A stretch of 64,000 bases of DNA from Streptomyces aquilus. Its GTDB lineage: Bacteria > Actinomycetota > Actinomycetes > Streptomycetales > Streptomycetaceae. The stretch spans positions 9,238,001 to 9,302,000 of the forward strand of contig NZ_CP034463.1 in the NCBI RefSeq assembly GCF_003955715.1, given 5' to 3'. Below, one piece after another: positions 24,508 to 32,594 of the stretch. Under the pieces are notes generated by a model, which was not told the DNA's origin, ran no database searches, and saw only the letters and a program-made list of their open reading frames with translations. The position numbers and the translations under genes are program-made. Positions within the stretch are counted from its first letter, which is position 1. Each line of letters starts with the position of its first letter.

Positions 24508-25332
24508 TCAGGCTGCGAAGTCGGCCCGGTGGTCCTCGGCCCATTCCGCGAAGGTCCGGGCCGGGCGACCGGTGATGCTCTCGACCTCGAAGGTGATCTC
24601 GGGGGCGGAATCGACCGTCGCCGCAAAGGACTTGAGCAGGGCTCGCACCATCGGCCGCGGCAAGTCCGGGAAGAGAGTGGCTTCCGCCTCGGCCACGGGA
24701 GTCTCGACGTAGGTCAACTTCCGGCCGAGGGCCTGCCCGATGGCGGCGACCTGCTCCGCGTTCGTCGTCGCCGCGGGCCCGGTGAGCCGGTGGACGGCAC
24801 CCTCGTGGCCCGCATCGAGAAGACACCGCTCGGCTACGGCCGCGATGTCGTCCTCGTGGATCGGCGCGGACACCGCGCCGGCGAAGGGGGCGTGCACGGA
24901 GTCGCCCTGGCGGATCTGCGGGGCCCACTGGAAGGCGTTGGTGGAGAACGCGTTGGGCCGCAGGAAGGTCCACTCCATGCCGCTGTCCCGGACGAGGCGC
25001 TCGACGCGCGCGTGCATCCTGTGGATCGGGTGGGCCTCGTCGGCGCCCTCCTGGATGATCCCCGAGGAGAGCATGACCACGTGCCGTACACCGCCGGTGC
25101 GAGCCCTGTCGAGGACGGTGTCCGTGTGGTCGCCGGTGGCCTGCACATGCAGGAAGAGCTTCGACGCTCCGTCGAACAACCCGTCCGACTCAAGGCGGTT
25201 CACTTCCGCGGCCGGGGGAAGCGCGGCCCGCTCCGGATCGCGGCTGACGGCCCGCACGGACCGTCCTTCGGCCACGAGCCGCTCGACGAGTGCACGGCCG
25301 ACGTTGCCGGTGGCACCGGTGACGACGATCAC
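24508..25332 (-). CDS. NmrA-like NAD(P)-binding oxidoreductase (atypical SDR)
   Basis: The 274-residue protein opens with the Rossmann motif VTGATGNVGRALVERL and lacks the YxxxK catalytic pair in the usual place, matching NmrA/NAD(P)H-binding SDRs (HMLSSGI-like HVVMLSSGIIQEGA; FLRPNAFSTNAFQW). Members bind NAD(P) as redox sensors or reduce small ketones and quinones. The start ATG at 25332 is preceded by AGGAGGAAA. A TAGGGT hexamer on the minus strand at 25381-25386 may be its -10. It converges on the kinase gene with a 30-base gap. Confidence 0.82.
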   Translation of the reverse strand: MIVVTGATGNVGRALVERLVAEGRSVRAVSRDPERAALPPAAEVNRLESDGLFDGASKLFLHVQATGDHTDTVLDRARTGGVRHVVMLSSGIIQEGADEAHPIHRMHARVERLVRDSGMEWTFLRPNAFSTNAFQWAPQIRQGDSVHAPFAGAVSAPIHEDDIAAVAERCLLDAGHEGAVHRLTGPAATTNAEQVAAIGQALGRKLTYVETPVAEAEATLFPDLPRPMVRALLKSFAATVDSAPEITFEVESITGRPARTFAEWAEDHRADFAA

Positions 25333-25559
25333 GGGTTTCCTCCTGGTGGGTCCTCGGATTGATGATCCCTGGCTGTTCAGACCCTAGGAGGGCCGAACGA
25401 CTGAGGCATCGGCGCAGGGAACCAACTGACCTACGTCTCCCTACCTACGACCGTGCCGTGCAGGGATGTTGAACGGTGCCGGTAGTCGGCACGCATATTC
25501 CGGGAGAGCGCGGGGCCGAAGTCGCTAGCATCGCCCCCGCAGGGGTAAGAGGGGGAGTC

Positions 25560-25895
25560 ATGGCACTGGGACGCAAGGGCGCACGGCGCATCGTGGTCGA
25601 CGGCACGACGTATCGCTGGCGCCTGCGCCGTCGGCCGACCTATTTCCAGGGCATGGCCTGGACTCCGTGCACCTTCGCGGTCGAGCACGCGGACAGCCCG
25701 GGCCCGGGAACGACGCTCGTGGTGACCACCGACCAGCCGCACCTGAGCAACTGGCTCGGACACGAAGGCAAGCCGATACTGCCGTCCGACGCAGCCCGAG
25801 CCATCCGGCACGCCTTGCGTGAGGGCTGGACCCCGACGTCTCCAGGCACCCCCTTCCATCTCGACCTGTCCGCCGGTTTCGTGGCCTCACCCTGA
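25560..25895 (+). CDS. Small conserved hypothetical protein
   Basis: The 111-residue protein begins MALGRKGARRIVVDG and continues WRLRRRPTY, an early basic beta-rich part, then TFAVEHADSPGPGTTLVVTT and a C-terminal region with HALREGWTP. Close relatives occur as lone genes across Streptomyces and have no known role. No domain, signal or membrane segment is visible. ATG 25560 follows GAGGGGGAG. A TAGCAT hexamer at 25526-25531 is a possible -10. The preceding 227-base gap holds the divergent promoters of this gene and the SDR gene and nothing else I can identify. Confidence 0.7.
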   Translation: MALGRKGARRIVVDGTTYRWRLRRRPTYFQGMAWTPCTFAVEHADSPGPGTTLVVTTDQPHLSNWLGHEGKPILPSDAARAIRHALREGWTPTSPGTPFHLDLSAGFVASP

Positions 25896-26020
25896 GAGCC
25901 GCGAGGGGGCGGAGACGGCTCTGAGCTGGACCCTCACTGTCAGTGGCGGGGGCACGCCCCTTACCCCGCAGAACAGGAAGCGGCGCTGTGCAGGGCCGTG
26001 AAGGCCGGGAGGACGACTTG

Positions 26021-26674
26021 ATGGTCGGGGAACATGAACGGAACGGCCTGCGCTGGACAGCCGATGCCTACGACGTCGGCTTCACGCTTGCCCTCAGCGA
26101 GGGTCTCTCGCCGCATGAGTTGCTGCGCGGCATCCGCGCCGAGGAACATTGCATCGTCCCGCTGACCCGCTTCGCGGCATACGAGTTGCTGACCAGGGAC
26201 GCGGACGACCACATCAGTGACCTCGACTTCCTGGACTGGGAAGACGAAGCGGAGGTCGCCCGTCTGACGGACGGAGGCTTCCTGCCCGACCCGCCCGACA
26301 CCATCGTGCGAGCGGGCTCGGTGGCGGGCTGGGCGTATGCGCTGGAGGAATTCCAGTGCCGCACGGGGACTCATCTCGCCGCCTTGTCCCAGCGGGGGCG
26401 GGCGTTCAGCATCCATCGCAACGCCAAGGGCTTCAGCCGCATCGGCTACGCCCTCCATGGAGAGCTGGTGACCTCCTTCGAGCCCGGTCTACCCCATCTC
26501 ACGAACGGCGTCCCAGCCGAAGCACCCCTCGGCTTCGTCCCCAACGGGGACGAGCCGGGGGACGTGGCGTTCCTGCGGTTCCTTGAAGTCGAGTTGGACC
26601 TCTGGATCCCCTGGGAGGAGACCGAGGCAGAGTTGCCGGCAGCCGCATTCACCGACGAGCGGACTGTGAGGTAG
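26021..26674 (+). CDS. DUF6461 family protein
   Basis: The 217-residue protein has the DUF6461 start pattern (GLRWTADAYDVGFTLALSEGLSPHELLRGI) and a central acidic part followed by GWAYALEEFQCRTG and a C-terminal SFEPGLPHLTNG. Members are abundant in Streptomyces, often near polymorphic-toxin or SMI1-type genes, and have no proven function. ATG 26021 follows GGGAGG at nine bases. No partner gene is adjacent in an operon sense. Confidence 0.65.
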   Translation: MVGEHERNGLRWTADAYDVGFTLALSEGLSPHELLRGIRAEEHCIVPLTRFAAYELLTRDADDHISDLDFLDWEDEAEVARLTDGGFLPDPPDTIVRAGSVAGWAYALEEFQCRTGTHLAALSQRGRAFSIHRNAKGFSRIGYALHGELVTSFEPGLPHLTNGVPAEAPLGFVPNGDEPGDVAFLRFLEVELDLWIPWEETEAELPAAAFTDERTVR

Positions 26675-26700
26675 GCGCCTGTACGCACGAGGCACGCGGC

Positions 26701-26728
26701 GCGGGTCGCGGGTCGCGGGTCGCGGGCC
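26701..26728. repeat. 7-bp tandem repeat
   Basis: Four copies of GCGGGTC (the last GCGGGCC) lie in the spacer before the RibD-like gene. It is probably a slippage product with no assigned role. Confidence 0.75.
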
Positions 26729-26846
26729 GTGGCGGCGTGCGCGGCGAATCCTGGCCGGTGCCGACCCGCCGACCGATTCCTCTCGGAGCTCACCCGAGTC
26801 TTCCTATGCGAGGGCCGGAACCTCCGACCCAGGGACGGAGACCATC

Positions 26847-27401
26847 ATGCGCAAGCTCATCGCGGGGGCATTCATCACGCTGGACGGCGTGGTCCAGGAT
26901 CCGGGCGGATTCAGCGAGATGGAACGCGGCGGCTGGGCACTGGACTACTTCGACGACGCCTCGCGCCAGAGGGCCACCGACGCTCTCCTGGCCAGCGACA
27001 CCTTTCTGCTGGGGCGGGCGACGTTTGAGATCATCGAGAAGGCCTGGTCGCGCAACACCGGGCCGTACGCCGAGGCGATGAACGCCATTCCCAAGCTCGT
27101 CGTGACGAGGACGCTGCGCGGCCCGTTGCCCTGGAACGCCGGCGTCCTTGCCGGTGAAGCGGCGGAGACGGTCGCGAAACTCAAGCAGGAGCCCGGCGGC
27201 AACATCGTGATGTACGGCAGCTTCACGCTGATGCGAACTCTGCTGGAGCACAACCTGATCGACGAGCTGAACCTCGGCGTCCATCCCCTTGTCGTCGGCG
27301 AGGGCAAGCGGCTCTTCGACAGGGCGTTGCCCCGCTCGCTGCGGTTCGTGTCCGCAGCGCCCAGTGCGACAGGAGTCGTCACGCTCACCTACGCCCCGTA
27401 G
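26847..27401 (+). CDS. RibD C-terminal/dihydrofolate-reductase-like family protein
   Basis: The 184-residue protein starts MRKLIAGAFITLDGVVQDPG, the YwjB/YyaP-type DHFR-like signature, has DTFLLGRATFEI in the nucleotide-binding position, and ends with ELNLGVHPLVVGEGKRLFD. Its reductase substrate is unknown. ATG 26847 follows GGAGA. Its stop codon TAG (27399-27401) shares a base with the GTG start of the following sigma-factor gene, so the two are translationally coupled. In related genomes such reductases are often controlled by a neighbouring ECF factor. Confidence 0.83.
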   Translation: MRKLIAGAFITLDGVVQDPGGFSEMERGGWALDYFDDASRQRATDALLASDTFLLGRATFEIIEKAWSRNTGPYAEAMNAIPKLVVTRTLRGPLPWNAGVLAGEAAETVAKLKQEPGGNIVMYGSFTLMRTLLEHNLIDELNLGVHPLVVGEGKRLFDRALPRSLRFVSAAPSATGVVTLTYAP

Positions 27402-28347
27402 TGTCGATCGGGATGGGAGATTTCGCGACGGACACGGAACCCTACCGGCGCGAGCTGCTGGCACACTGCTATCGCATGCTTGGATCGGTTATCGCATGCT
27501 TGGATCGGTGGACGACGCCGAGGACGTGGTCCAGGAGACCTACATGCGTGCCTGGCGTTCGTATGAGGCGTTCCAGGGCAGGTCATCGGTGCGCACTTGG
27601 CTCCACCAGATCGCCACGAACGCGTGCCTCTCCGCGTTGTCGCACAGTAGTAGGCGTTTCCTGCCCTCGGGCCTCGGCGGACCCGCCGACGACCCGATGG
27701 CCCCGCCTACGGCCGCGGAAGCACCGTGGGTTCAACCCATTCCCGACTCCCTGCTCGACCCGGCGGCGATCGTAGCGGCGCGCGACAGCCTGCGGATCGC
27801 GCTGATCGCCACGCTCCAGAAGTTGCCGGGCCGCCAGCGGGCGGTGTTCGTCTTGCGGGACGTGCTGGAGTGGCCGGCGTCGGACGTGGCACAGGCGATG
27901 GGCACCAGCACGGCCGCGGTGAAGAGCACGTTGCAGCGCGCGCGTGCGCGGCTGGCGCAGGAGCCTCCCGACGTCGAGCAAACAGTCGAGCCGGGCAGGC
28001 TGAGCACCGTACTCGGTCATTACATCGCGGCCATCGAGGAGGCCGATGGCGCGGCCCTTGAACGGCTGCTGCGCGTCGATGCCAAGATCGAGGCGACGCC
28101 GTGGCGCACATGGTTCGCCGGCCGTGCCACGTGCGTGCCCTATCTCGTCCAGCAGGTCCTGGGCTCGCCGGGAACCTGGCGGTTGCTGCCGACCAGCGCG
28201 AACGGCCAGCCCGCGGCGGTCGGCTACCTCAATGGTCGGGCCTACGGCATCGTGGTGCTCACCGTCACCACGACGGGCATCGCGAGAATCAACGCGTTCG
28301 GGGATCCGGGGCTCGTCAGGCGGTTCGGCTTCCCCGAGGCCGTGTGA
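27401..28347 (+). pseudogene. ECF sigma factor with SnoaL-like C-terminus, broken by a 20-bp tandem duplication
   Basis: The protein would be an ECF sigma factor of the SigX5/TIGR02960 type: region 2 (LLAHCYRMLGS, then VDDAEDVVQETYMRAWRSYE), region 4 (LPGRQRAVFVLRDVLEWPAS, STAAVKSTLQRARARL) and a C-terminal SnoaL-like domain (LGHYIAAIEEADGAALERLL). The stretch TATCGCATGCTTGGATCGGT occurs twice in a row at 27470-27489 and 27490-27509. Twenty is not a multiple of three, so the frame shifts inside region 2.1; removing one copy restores a perfect family sequence. GTG 27401 overlaps the upstream stop. The copy is inactive unless slippage restores it. Confidence 0.85.
27470..27509 (+). repeat. Exact 20-bp tandem duplication
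   Basis: Two identical 20-base units, 27470-27489 and 27490-27509, both inside the ECF sigma coding region. The unit encodes YRMLGS in one frame; the second copy causes the frameshift. Confidence 0.97.
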
Positions 28348-28434
28348 GGACGTCGGGGCGGCCGGCTGGATGAGCATCTGGGCAACCGTGCGCTTGGCGC
28401 CGGGCGTGAGCGGGCTCCCCGCAAGCGCGCTGCG

Positions 28435-29004
28435 TCAGCGCACGCCTGCCGTGTCGAGCAGGGCCGTCACGGTGGGGATGACGAGCCCGCCCCGAGTGTC
28501 GGCCTTGATTCCCGCGCGGGCGCTGGCCCCGTCGAAGACCAGGATCAGCTGCCGGGACAGCAGGTCGGGGTCGCTGGCCCCGCCCTGTTCGGCCTCGGTG
28601 CGGAAGAAGGCCGTCAGGTTCTCCTTGACCCGACGGGCCACCTGGCTCGCGGGATGGTCCGGGTCCTTGAGTTCGATCTGTACGACGAGGTACCGGCAGC
28701 CGTGGAAGTCGGGTGCGTCCGCCAGTGCCTCCGCCTGTCCGAAGACGTGCAGGATCCGCTCGCGGGGCGGACGGACGTCGTCCGTCGCGGGAAGGAGTGC
28801 CGTCATATAGGCGGAGGCGCGCTCCTCCAGGCTCGCCGTCAGCAGTTCGTCCTTGCTCTCGAACAGCTTGTACATGGAGCGCTTGGACACCCCCGCCGCC
28901 TTGCACAGCGCGTCGACGCCGATGTTGACGCCCTCTCGGTAGGTGAGGGTGGCCGCTGCCGCCAGCAGGCGCTCTCGGGAGCCTGGCATTGCTTCGGTGG
29001 TCAT
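28435..29004 (-). CDS. TetR-family transcriptional regulator (local regulon repressor)
   Basis: The 189-residue protein has a TetR helix-turn-helix (REGVNIGVDALCKAAGVSKRSMYKLFESKDEL at about 23-54) and a helical ligand domain. It starts at ATG 29004 with TAGCCT six bases upstream, so it may be leaderless. A palindrome AAACCGATCGGTTT sits over its -35. The same sequence occurs as pairs upstream of the adjacent MFS exporter and the alpha/beta hydrolase, so this protein is very likely the repressor of itself and of those two genes. The inducer is unknown, probably an exporter substrate. Confidence 0.88.
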   Translation of the reverse strand: MTTEAMPGSRERLLAAAATLTYREGVNIGVDALCKAAGVSKRSMYKLFESKDELLTASLEERASAYMTALLPATDDVRPPRERILHVFGQAEALADAPDFHGCRYLVVQIELKDPDHPASQVARRVKENLTAFFRTEAEQGGASDPDLLSRQLILVFDGASARAGIKADTRGGLVIPTVTALLDTAGVR

Positions 29005-29036
29005 ATGGCGAGGCTAACTCGATTCCGGTCCATTGG

Positions 29037-29050
29037 AAACCGATCGGTTT
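29037..29050. promoter_or_regulatory. TetR operator A (autoregulatory)
   Basis: AAACCGATCGGTTT is a perfect 14-bp palindrome overlapping the -35 region (TTTCCA on the minus strand) of the tetR promoter, whose -10 is TAGCCT at 29011-29016. Confidence 0.75.
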
Positions 29051-29151
29051 TACGGTGGGTGAGGGTGAGGTGAGGGCGAGGGAGGCGCCGGGCAGGCTGT
29101 GCCGCGATGGGGATGCGTCCGGGCGTCGGCACCCCCATCGCGGTCTCCGGC

Positions 29152-30651
29152 TCAGTGGGCGATCACGGGCTCGCCCTCCGAGGGCGCCAGGGCCGTGTTC
29201 GGCATCAGGAACGCCATGAGCACCGCGCCGACCACGAAGATCCCGGCGCCCCAGGCCAGGGTGGCCGTGTAGCCCTCTACGTCGGCCTGTGCCGCCGTCA
29301 GCGCGCTCGGCTTGTGCGAGGAGAGGTAGTCGGTCGCGGCCGACGAGGCGACCGTGGTCAGCAGTGCCGTGCTGATCGAACCGCCCACCTGCTGGCTGGT
29401 GTTGATCAGCGCGGAGGCGACGCCGGCGTCCTCGTGGTGCACACCCGCGGTCGCGCCCTGGAACGCGGTGGTCATGACCGCGCCGATGCCGAGGCCCAGC
29501 AGGATCATGCCCGGCATGATGTCGGCGACGTAGGCGCTGTCCAGCGTGAGCCGGGTCAGCAGGGCCATGCCGGACGCGGAGACCAGGAAGCCGGCGGTGA
29601 CCACGACCTTCGGGCCGACCCTGGGCAGCAGCAGCGAGGGCACCGTGGTCGACGAGGCGACGATGCCCCCGACCATCGGCAGGAAGGACAGACCGGCCTC
29701 GATCGGCGAGTAGCCGATGCTGGCCTCCAGGTAGTAGGTCAGGAACAGGAAGATCGAGAACATCCCCATGCCCAGCACGAACACGGCCAGGAACGAACCG
29801 CCCCGGGTCCGGTCCAGTACGACGCGCAGCGGCAGCAGCGGATGCGCGACCCGGAGCTCCAGCCAGGCGAACACGGCGAGCAGCAGCACGCCGCTGATCA
29901 TGGAGCCGAGGGCGACCGGGTCGGTCCAACTGGTGGACTCGACGTGCGCGAACCCGTAGACGATGCCGAACAGTGCGGCGCTCACGACGACCGTGCCGGG
30001 AATGTCGATCTTGGGTCGCTCGGTGAGTGCGGGCTTGGCCAGCAACAGCAGCGCGCCGACCAGCGCGAGGCCCGCGAAGACGACGTTCACGTACATCACC
30101 CAGCGCCACGACGCCCATTCGGTGAGCATGCCGCCGAGCAGGAGCCCCACCGCGGCGCCCGCACCGGACAGTGCGCTGAAGATGCCGAAGGCCTTCGGCC
30201 GTTCGGCCGGGTCGGTGAAGGTCACGCTGAGCAGGGAGAGCGCCGCGGGCGCGAGCAGCGCGGCGAACAGGCCCTGGGCGACGCGGGCCGCGACGAGTAT
30301 CTCGAAGCTGCCGGCCGCGCCGCCGACGACGGACGCGGCCGCGAAACCGATCAGGCCGGTCACGAAGGTCGTACGACGCCCGAACAGGTCACCGAGCCGG
30401 CCCCCGAGCAGCAGCAGGCTGCCGAACGCCAGGGCGTACCCCGTGATCACCCACTGCCGGCTGCCGTCACTGAAGCCGAGGTCGTGCTGTGCCTCGGGCA
30501 GCGCGATGTTCACGACCGTCGCGTCGAGCGTGACCATCAACTGCGCCACGCCCAGCACGACGAGCACCCACCAGCGCACGGCATGTGAGCCGCGGCGGCC
30601 CGAGTCGGTTGTTCGGGAGGCGGGTGCTCCGCGGTGGAAGGTGGTACTCAC
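29152..30651 (-). CDS. MFS drug exporter, DHA2 (14-helix) family
   Basis: The 499-residue protein has 14 hydrophobic helices and DHA2 motifs: LDATVVNIALPEAQHDLGFS (motif D1), GGRLGDLFGRR (motif A) and LSGAGAAVGLLLGG (motif C, antiporter signature). It should export cationic or amphipathic drugs with protons. I place the start at GTG 30651 behind AAGGGGA; an ATG at 30711 would begin inside the operators. A pair of TetR sites overlaps its promoter. The tetR gene follows on the same strand 147 bases downstream, and the alpha/beta hydrolase is divergent under matching control. Confidence 0.88.
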   Translation of the reverse strand: MSTTFHRGAPASRTTDSGRRGSHAVRWWVLVVLGVAQLMVTLDATVVNIALPEAQHDLGFSDGSRQWVITGYALAFGSLLLLGGRLGDLFGRRTTFVTGLIGFAAASVVGGAAGSFEILVAARVAQGLFAALLAPAALSLLSVTFTDPAERPKAFGIFSALSGAGAAVGLLLGGMLTEWASWRWVMYVNVVFAGLALVGALLLLAKPALTERPKIDIPGTVVVSAALFGIVYGFAHVESTSWTDPVALGSMISGVLLLAVFAWLELRVAHPLLPLRVVLDRTRGGSFLAVFVLGMGMFSIFLFLTYYLEASIGYSPIEAGLSFLPMVGGIVASSTTVPSLLLPRVGPKVVVTAGFLVSASGMALLTRLTLDSAYVADIMPGMILLGLGIGAVMTTAFQGATAGVHHEDAGVASALINTSQQVGGSISTALLTTVASSAATDYLSSHKPSALTAAQADVEGYTATLAWGAGIFVVGAVLMAFLMPNTALAPSEGEPVIAH

Positions 30652-30693
30652 TTTTCCCCTTAGTTGCTGGGCGTGGGTCCGACCGACGGCCGG

Positions 30694-30731
30694 AAACCGA
30701 TCTGTTTCCACTCAGGTAAACAGATCGGTTT
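30694..30731 (-). promoter_or_regulatory. Promoter of the DHA2 exporter with TetR operator pair B/C
   Basis: Two copies of the operator (AAACCGATCTGTTT at 30694-30707 and AAACAGATCGGTTT at 30718-30731) have centres 24 bp apart. On the minus strand a -10-like TACCTG lies between them and a TTGCGC -35-like element at 30737-30742 precedes them with an 18-base spacer. Confidence 0.7.
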
Positions 30732-30784
30732 CCTGGGCGCAAGTGAAGGATTCCGAGAGGGAGGTTCGCGGGCGCCCGTGGTGC

Positions 30785-30832
30785 TTGCGGTGGGAAACCG
30801 ATCGGTTTACTCTGTTGGAGACCGATCGGTTT
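30785..30832 (+). promoter_or_regulatory. Promoter of the alpha/beta hydrolase with TetR operator pair D/E
   Basis: TTGCGG (30785-30790), 17 bases, TACTCT (30808-30813). Operator D AAACCGATCGGTTT (30795-30808) fills the spacer and operator E AGACCGATCGGTTT (30819-30832) covers the start point. Their centres are again 24 bp apart. Confidence 0.7.
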
Positions 30833-30895
30833 CTCATGCTCCGGTGGGAGTCATGACCGCCTTGGTCGATCCCTCACGCGCAAGGAGTCGGCGAG

Positions 30896-31765
30896 ATGCC
30901 CAGCAAAGAGTCACGTCCCACGATTCACATCCCGGGGACCACCAGCCACACGATCCGCTCTCGCGGCGGCCGCGAGGGGGAGCTGCGCTACCTCAAGGCG
31001 GGCACCGGCGCTCCTCTGGTCCTGCTGCACACCGTGCGCACCCAGGCCGAGCACTTCCGCCATCTCATCCCGCTGATCGCGGATCACTACACCGTCCACG
31101 CCCTCGACCTGCCGGGCATGGGCTACTCCGAGATCGTGCCCGGGGCGTCGTACGACGAGCCTGCGATGCGTGCGGGCGTCGAGCGGCTGCTGACCGAACT
31201 CGACCTGAGCGACGTGACGTTGGTGGGGGAGTCCATGGGGGCGGTGCTCGCCCTGACCACCGCGGCCGACCTGCCCGAGCGGGTCCGGCGCGTGGTCGCG
31301 GTGAACACGTACGACTTCCGTGGCGGCATCGCCCGCTCCAGCCTCCTGGCCCGCGTGGTGGTCAGCGGCGTCCTCGCGCCCGGCGTGGGCCCGGTGATCG
31401 CAGGGGTCGAGCCCAGACCCGCCCTCCGTGCGATCCTTCAGGGCGGCCTCGGCGACAAGAGCGCGCTGCGCGAGGACTACGTCGAGGAACTGCTCCAGGT
31501 GGGCAAGCGCCCCGGCTACCCGACCGTCGCCCGCGCCGTGTACCAGGCCCTGCCCAGCCTCATCGCGGCCCGCTCGCGTTACCCCGAGGTCAAGGCGCCC
31601 GTCCACCTTGTCTACGGCGAGAAGGACTGGTCCCGCCCCTCGGACCGGGAAGCCGACAGGCGACTGCTGCCGGCCGCCGACTTCACCCAGGTCCCCAAGG
31701 CCGGCCACTTCATCGCCCTGGAACGCCCCGACGTACTGGCCGACCTGCTGAACACGGTCGCCTGA
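30896..31765 (+). CDS. Alpha/beta hydrolase
   Basis: The 289-residue protein has the alpha/beta-hydrolase fold: oxyanion strand VLLHTVRTQAEHFRH, nucleophile elbow GESMG (Ser near 113), an acidic residue in LVYGEKDW and catalytic His in KAGHFIALE. Members hydrolyse esters, epoxides or C-C bonds; here it may act on the compound that the neighbouring exporter handles. ATG 30896 follows AAGGAG. It has no signal peptide. It is divergent from the DHA2 exporter and controlled by the same operator sequence, which ties hydrolysis and efflux to one signal. Confidence 0.85.
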   Translation: MPSKESRPTIHIPGTTSHTIRSRGGREGELRYLKAGTGAPLVLLHTVRTQAEHFRHLIPLIADHYTVHALDLPGMGYSEIVPGASYDEPAMRAGVERLLTELDLSDVTLVGESMGAVLALTTAADLPERVRRVVAVNTYDFRGGIARSSLLARVVVSGVLAPGVGPVIAGVEPRPALRAILQGGLGDKSALREDYVEELLQVGKRPGYPTVARAVYQALPSLIAARSRYPEVKAPVHLVYGEKDWSRPSDREADRRLLPAADFTQVPKAGHFIALERPDVLADLLNTVA

Positions 31766-31800
31766 CCGCCGGGCCAGGGTCCCACCCGTACCCCTCCGAC

Positions 31801-31855
31801 TTGACCGGATGCTGCCTCCGTTTTACGGTGGGCTCAGTACGGAGGTAGCCTCCGT
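31801..31855 (+). promoter_or_regulatory. Promoter and operators of the second TetR gene
   Basis: TTGACC (31801-31806), 17 bases, TACGGT (31824-31829) form a promoter. CCTCCGT-N3-ACGGTGG (31815-31831) overlaps the -10 and a perfect ACGGAGG-N3-CCTCCGT (31839-31855) follows it, a likely autoregulatory operator pair. Confidence 0.6.
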
Positions 31856-31893
31856 TTTATCGGAGTCGTCGGATCGCATCACCGGGAGGGCGT

Positions 31894-32490
31894 ATGAGTG
31901 CGGGTGGACAGCAGGGGCGTAAGCCTCGTGCGGATGTCCAGCGCAACCGTGCCGCGCTCCTGGAGGCGGCGCAGCGTCACTTCCTGAAGTACGGGGTCGG
32001 TACGTCCCTGGAGGCGGTCGCCAAGGAAGCGGGCGTCGGGCCCGGCACCCTGTACCGGCACTTCCCCACCCGGGAAGCGCTGCTGGCCGCCGTCCTCCAG
32101 ACGCGCTCCGAAGAACTGGTGGAGCGGCAGGAGGAGATCGCGCGCCTCGGCGACGCCGACAAGGCGCTGGAGCAGTGGTTGCGCGCGCTGGAGGAGTACT
32201 TCAGCGCGTTCAGCGGACTGCCCGAGCCGCTCATGGCCGCGGCCAGGGCGCAGGATCCGGACAACCCGCTCACGCTGCCCTGCGACACCGTCATCTCCGC
32301 CACCGAGGAGTATGTGCGGGCCGCCCAGCGGACGGGATATGTACGGGCTTCGGTGCGGGGGTACGACCTGTTCCTCGCGGCCATCTCCGTCGCCTGGCTC
32401 AAGGGTGCCGGTGCCGCGGAGGAGGAGTCGCTGGAGCGCGTTCGCGCCCTCATCGTCGTCGGCTACCGCGCGCGGAACACCGAGGCGTAA
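31894..32490 (+). CDS. TetR-family transcriptional regulator
   Basis: The 198-residue protein has a basic leader (GRKPRADVQRNR), a TetR helix-turn-helix (GTSLEAVAKEAGVGPGTLYRHFPTREAL at about 38-65) and a helical C-terminal domain of the SbtR-like type seen in many Streptomyces. ATG 31894 follows GGGAGG. Inverted repeats of CCTCCGT/ACGGAGG cover its promoter, so it is probably self-repressed. The reductase gene 104 bases downstream is the likely second target. Confidence 0.87.
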   Translation: MSAGGQQGRKPRADVQRNRAALLEAAQRHFLKYGVGTSLEAVAKEAGVGPGTLYRHFPTREALLAAVLQTRSEELVERQEEIARLGDADKALEQWLRALEEYFSAFSGLPEPLMAAARAQDPDNPLTLPCDTVISATEEYVRAAQRTGYVRASVRGYDLFLAAISVAWLKGAGAAEEESLERVRALIVVGYRARNTEA

Positions 32491-32594
32491 GCCCCTGCCG
32501 GGCGTTGTGCTGCGCCTTTGTTCTGTGTTCCGCGGTTCCCCAGTGATCACATCGTGCCGCCCTGGGGGTGGTGCGTCTCTTGGAAGGACAAATC

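Noticed and set aside
25937..25967. CTGTCAGTGGCG as a third copy of the TTGTCAGTGGG promoter
   Set aside because: No start codon lies 30 bases downstream and the next gene has its own ribosome site further on.
26701..26728. 7-bp GCGGGTC repeats as a CRISPR-like or regulatory array
   Set aside because: The copies are adjacent without spacers and too short; simple slippage explains them.
30652..30711. An upstream ATG at 30711 as the start of the DHA2 exporter
   Set aside because: It would put the operator sites inside the coding region and has no ribosome site; GTG 30651 after AAGGGGA is better.
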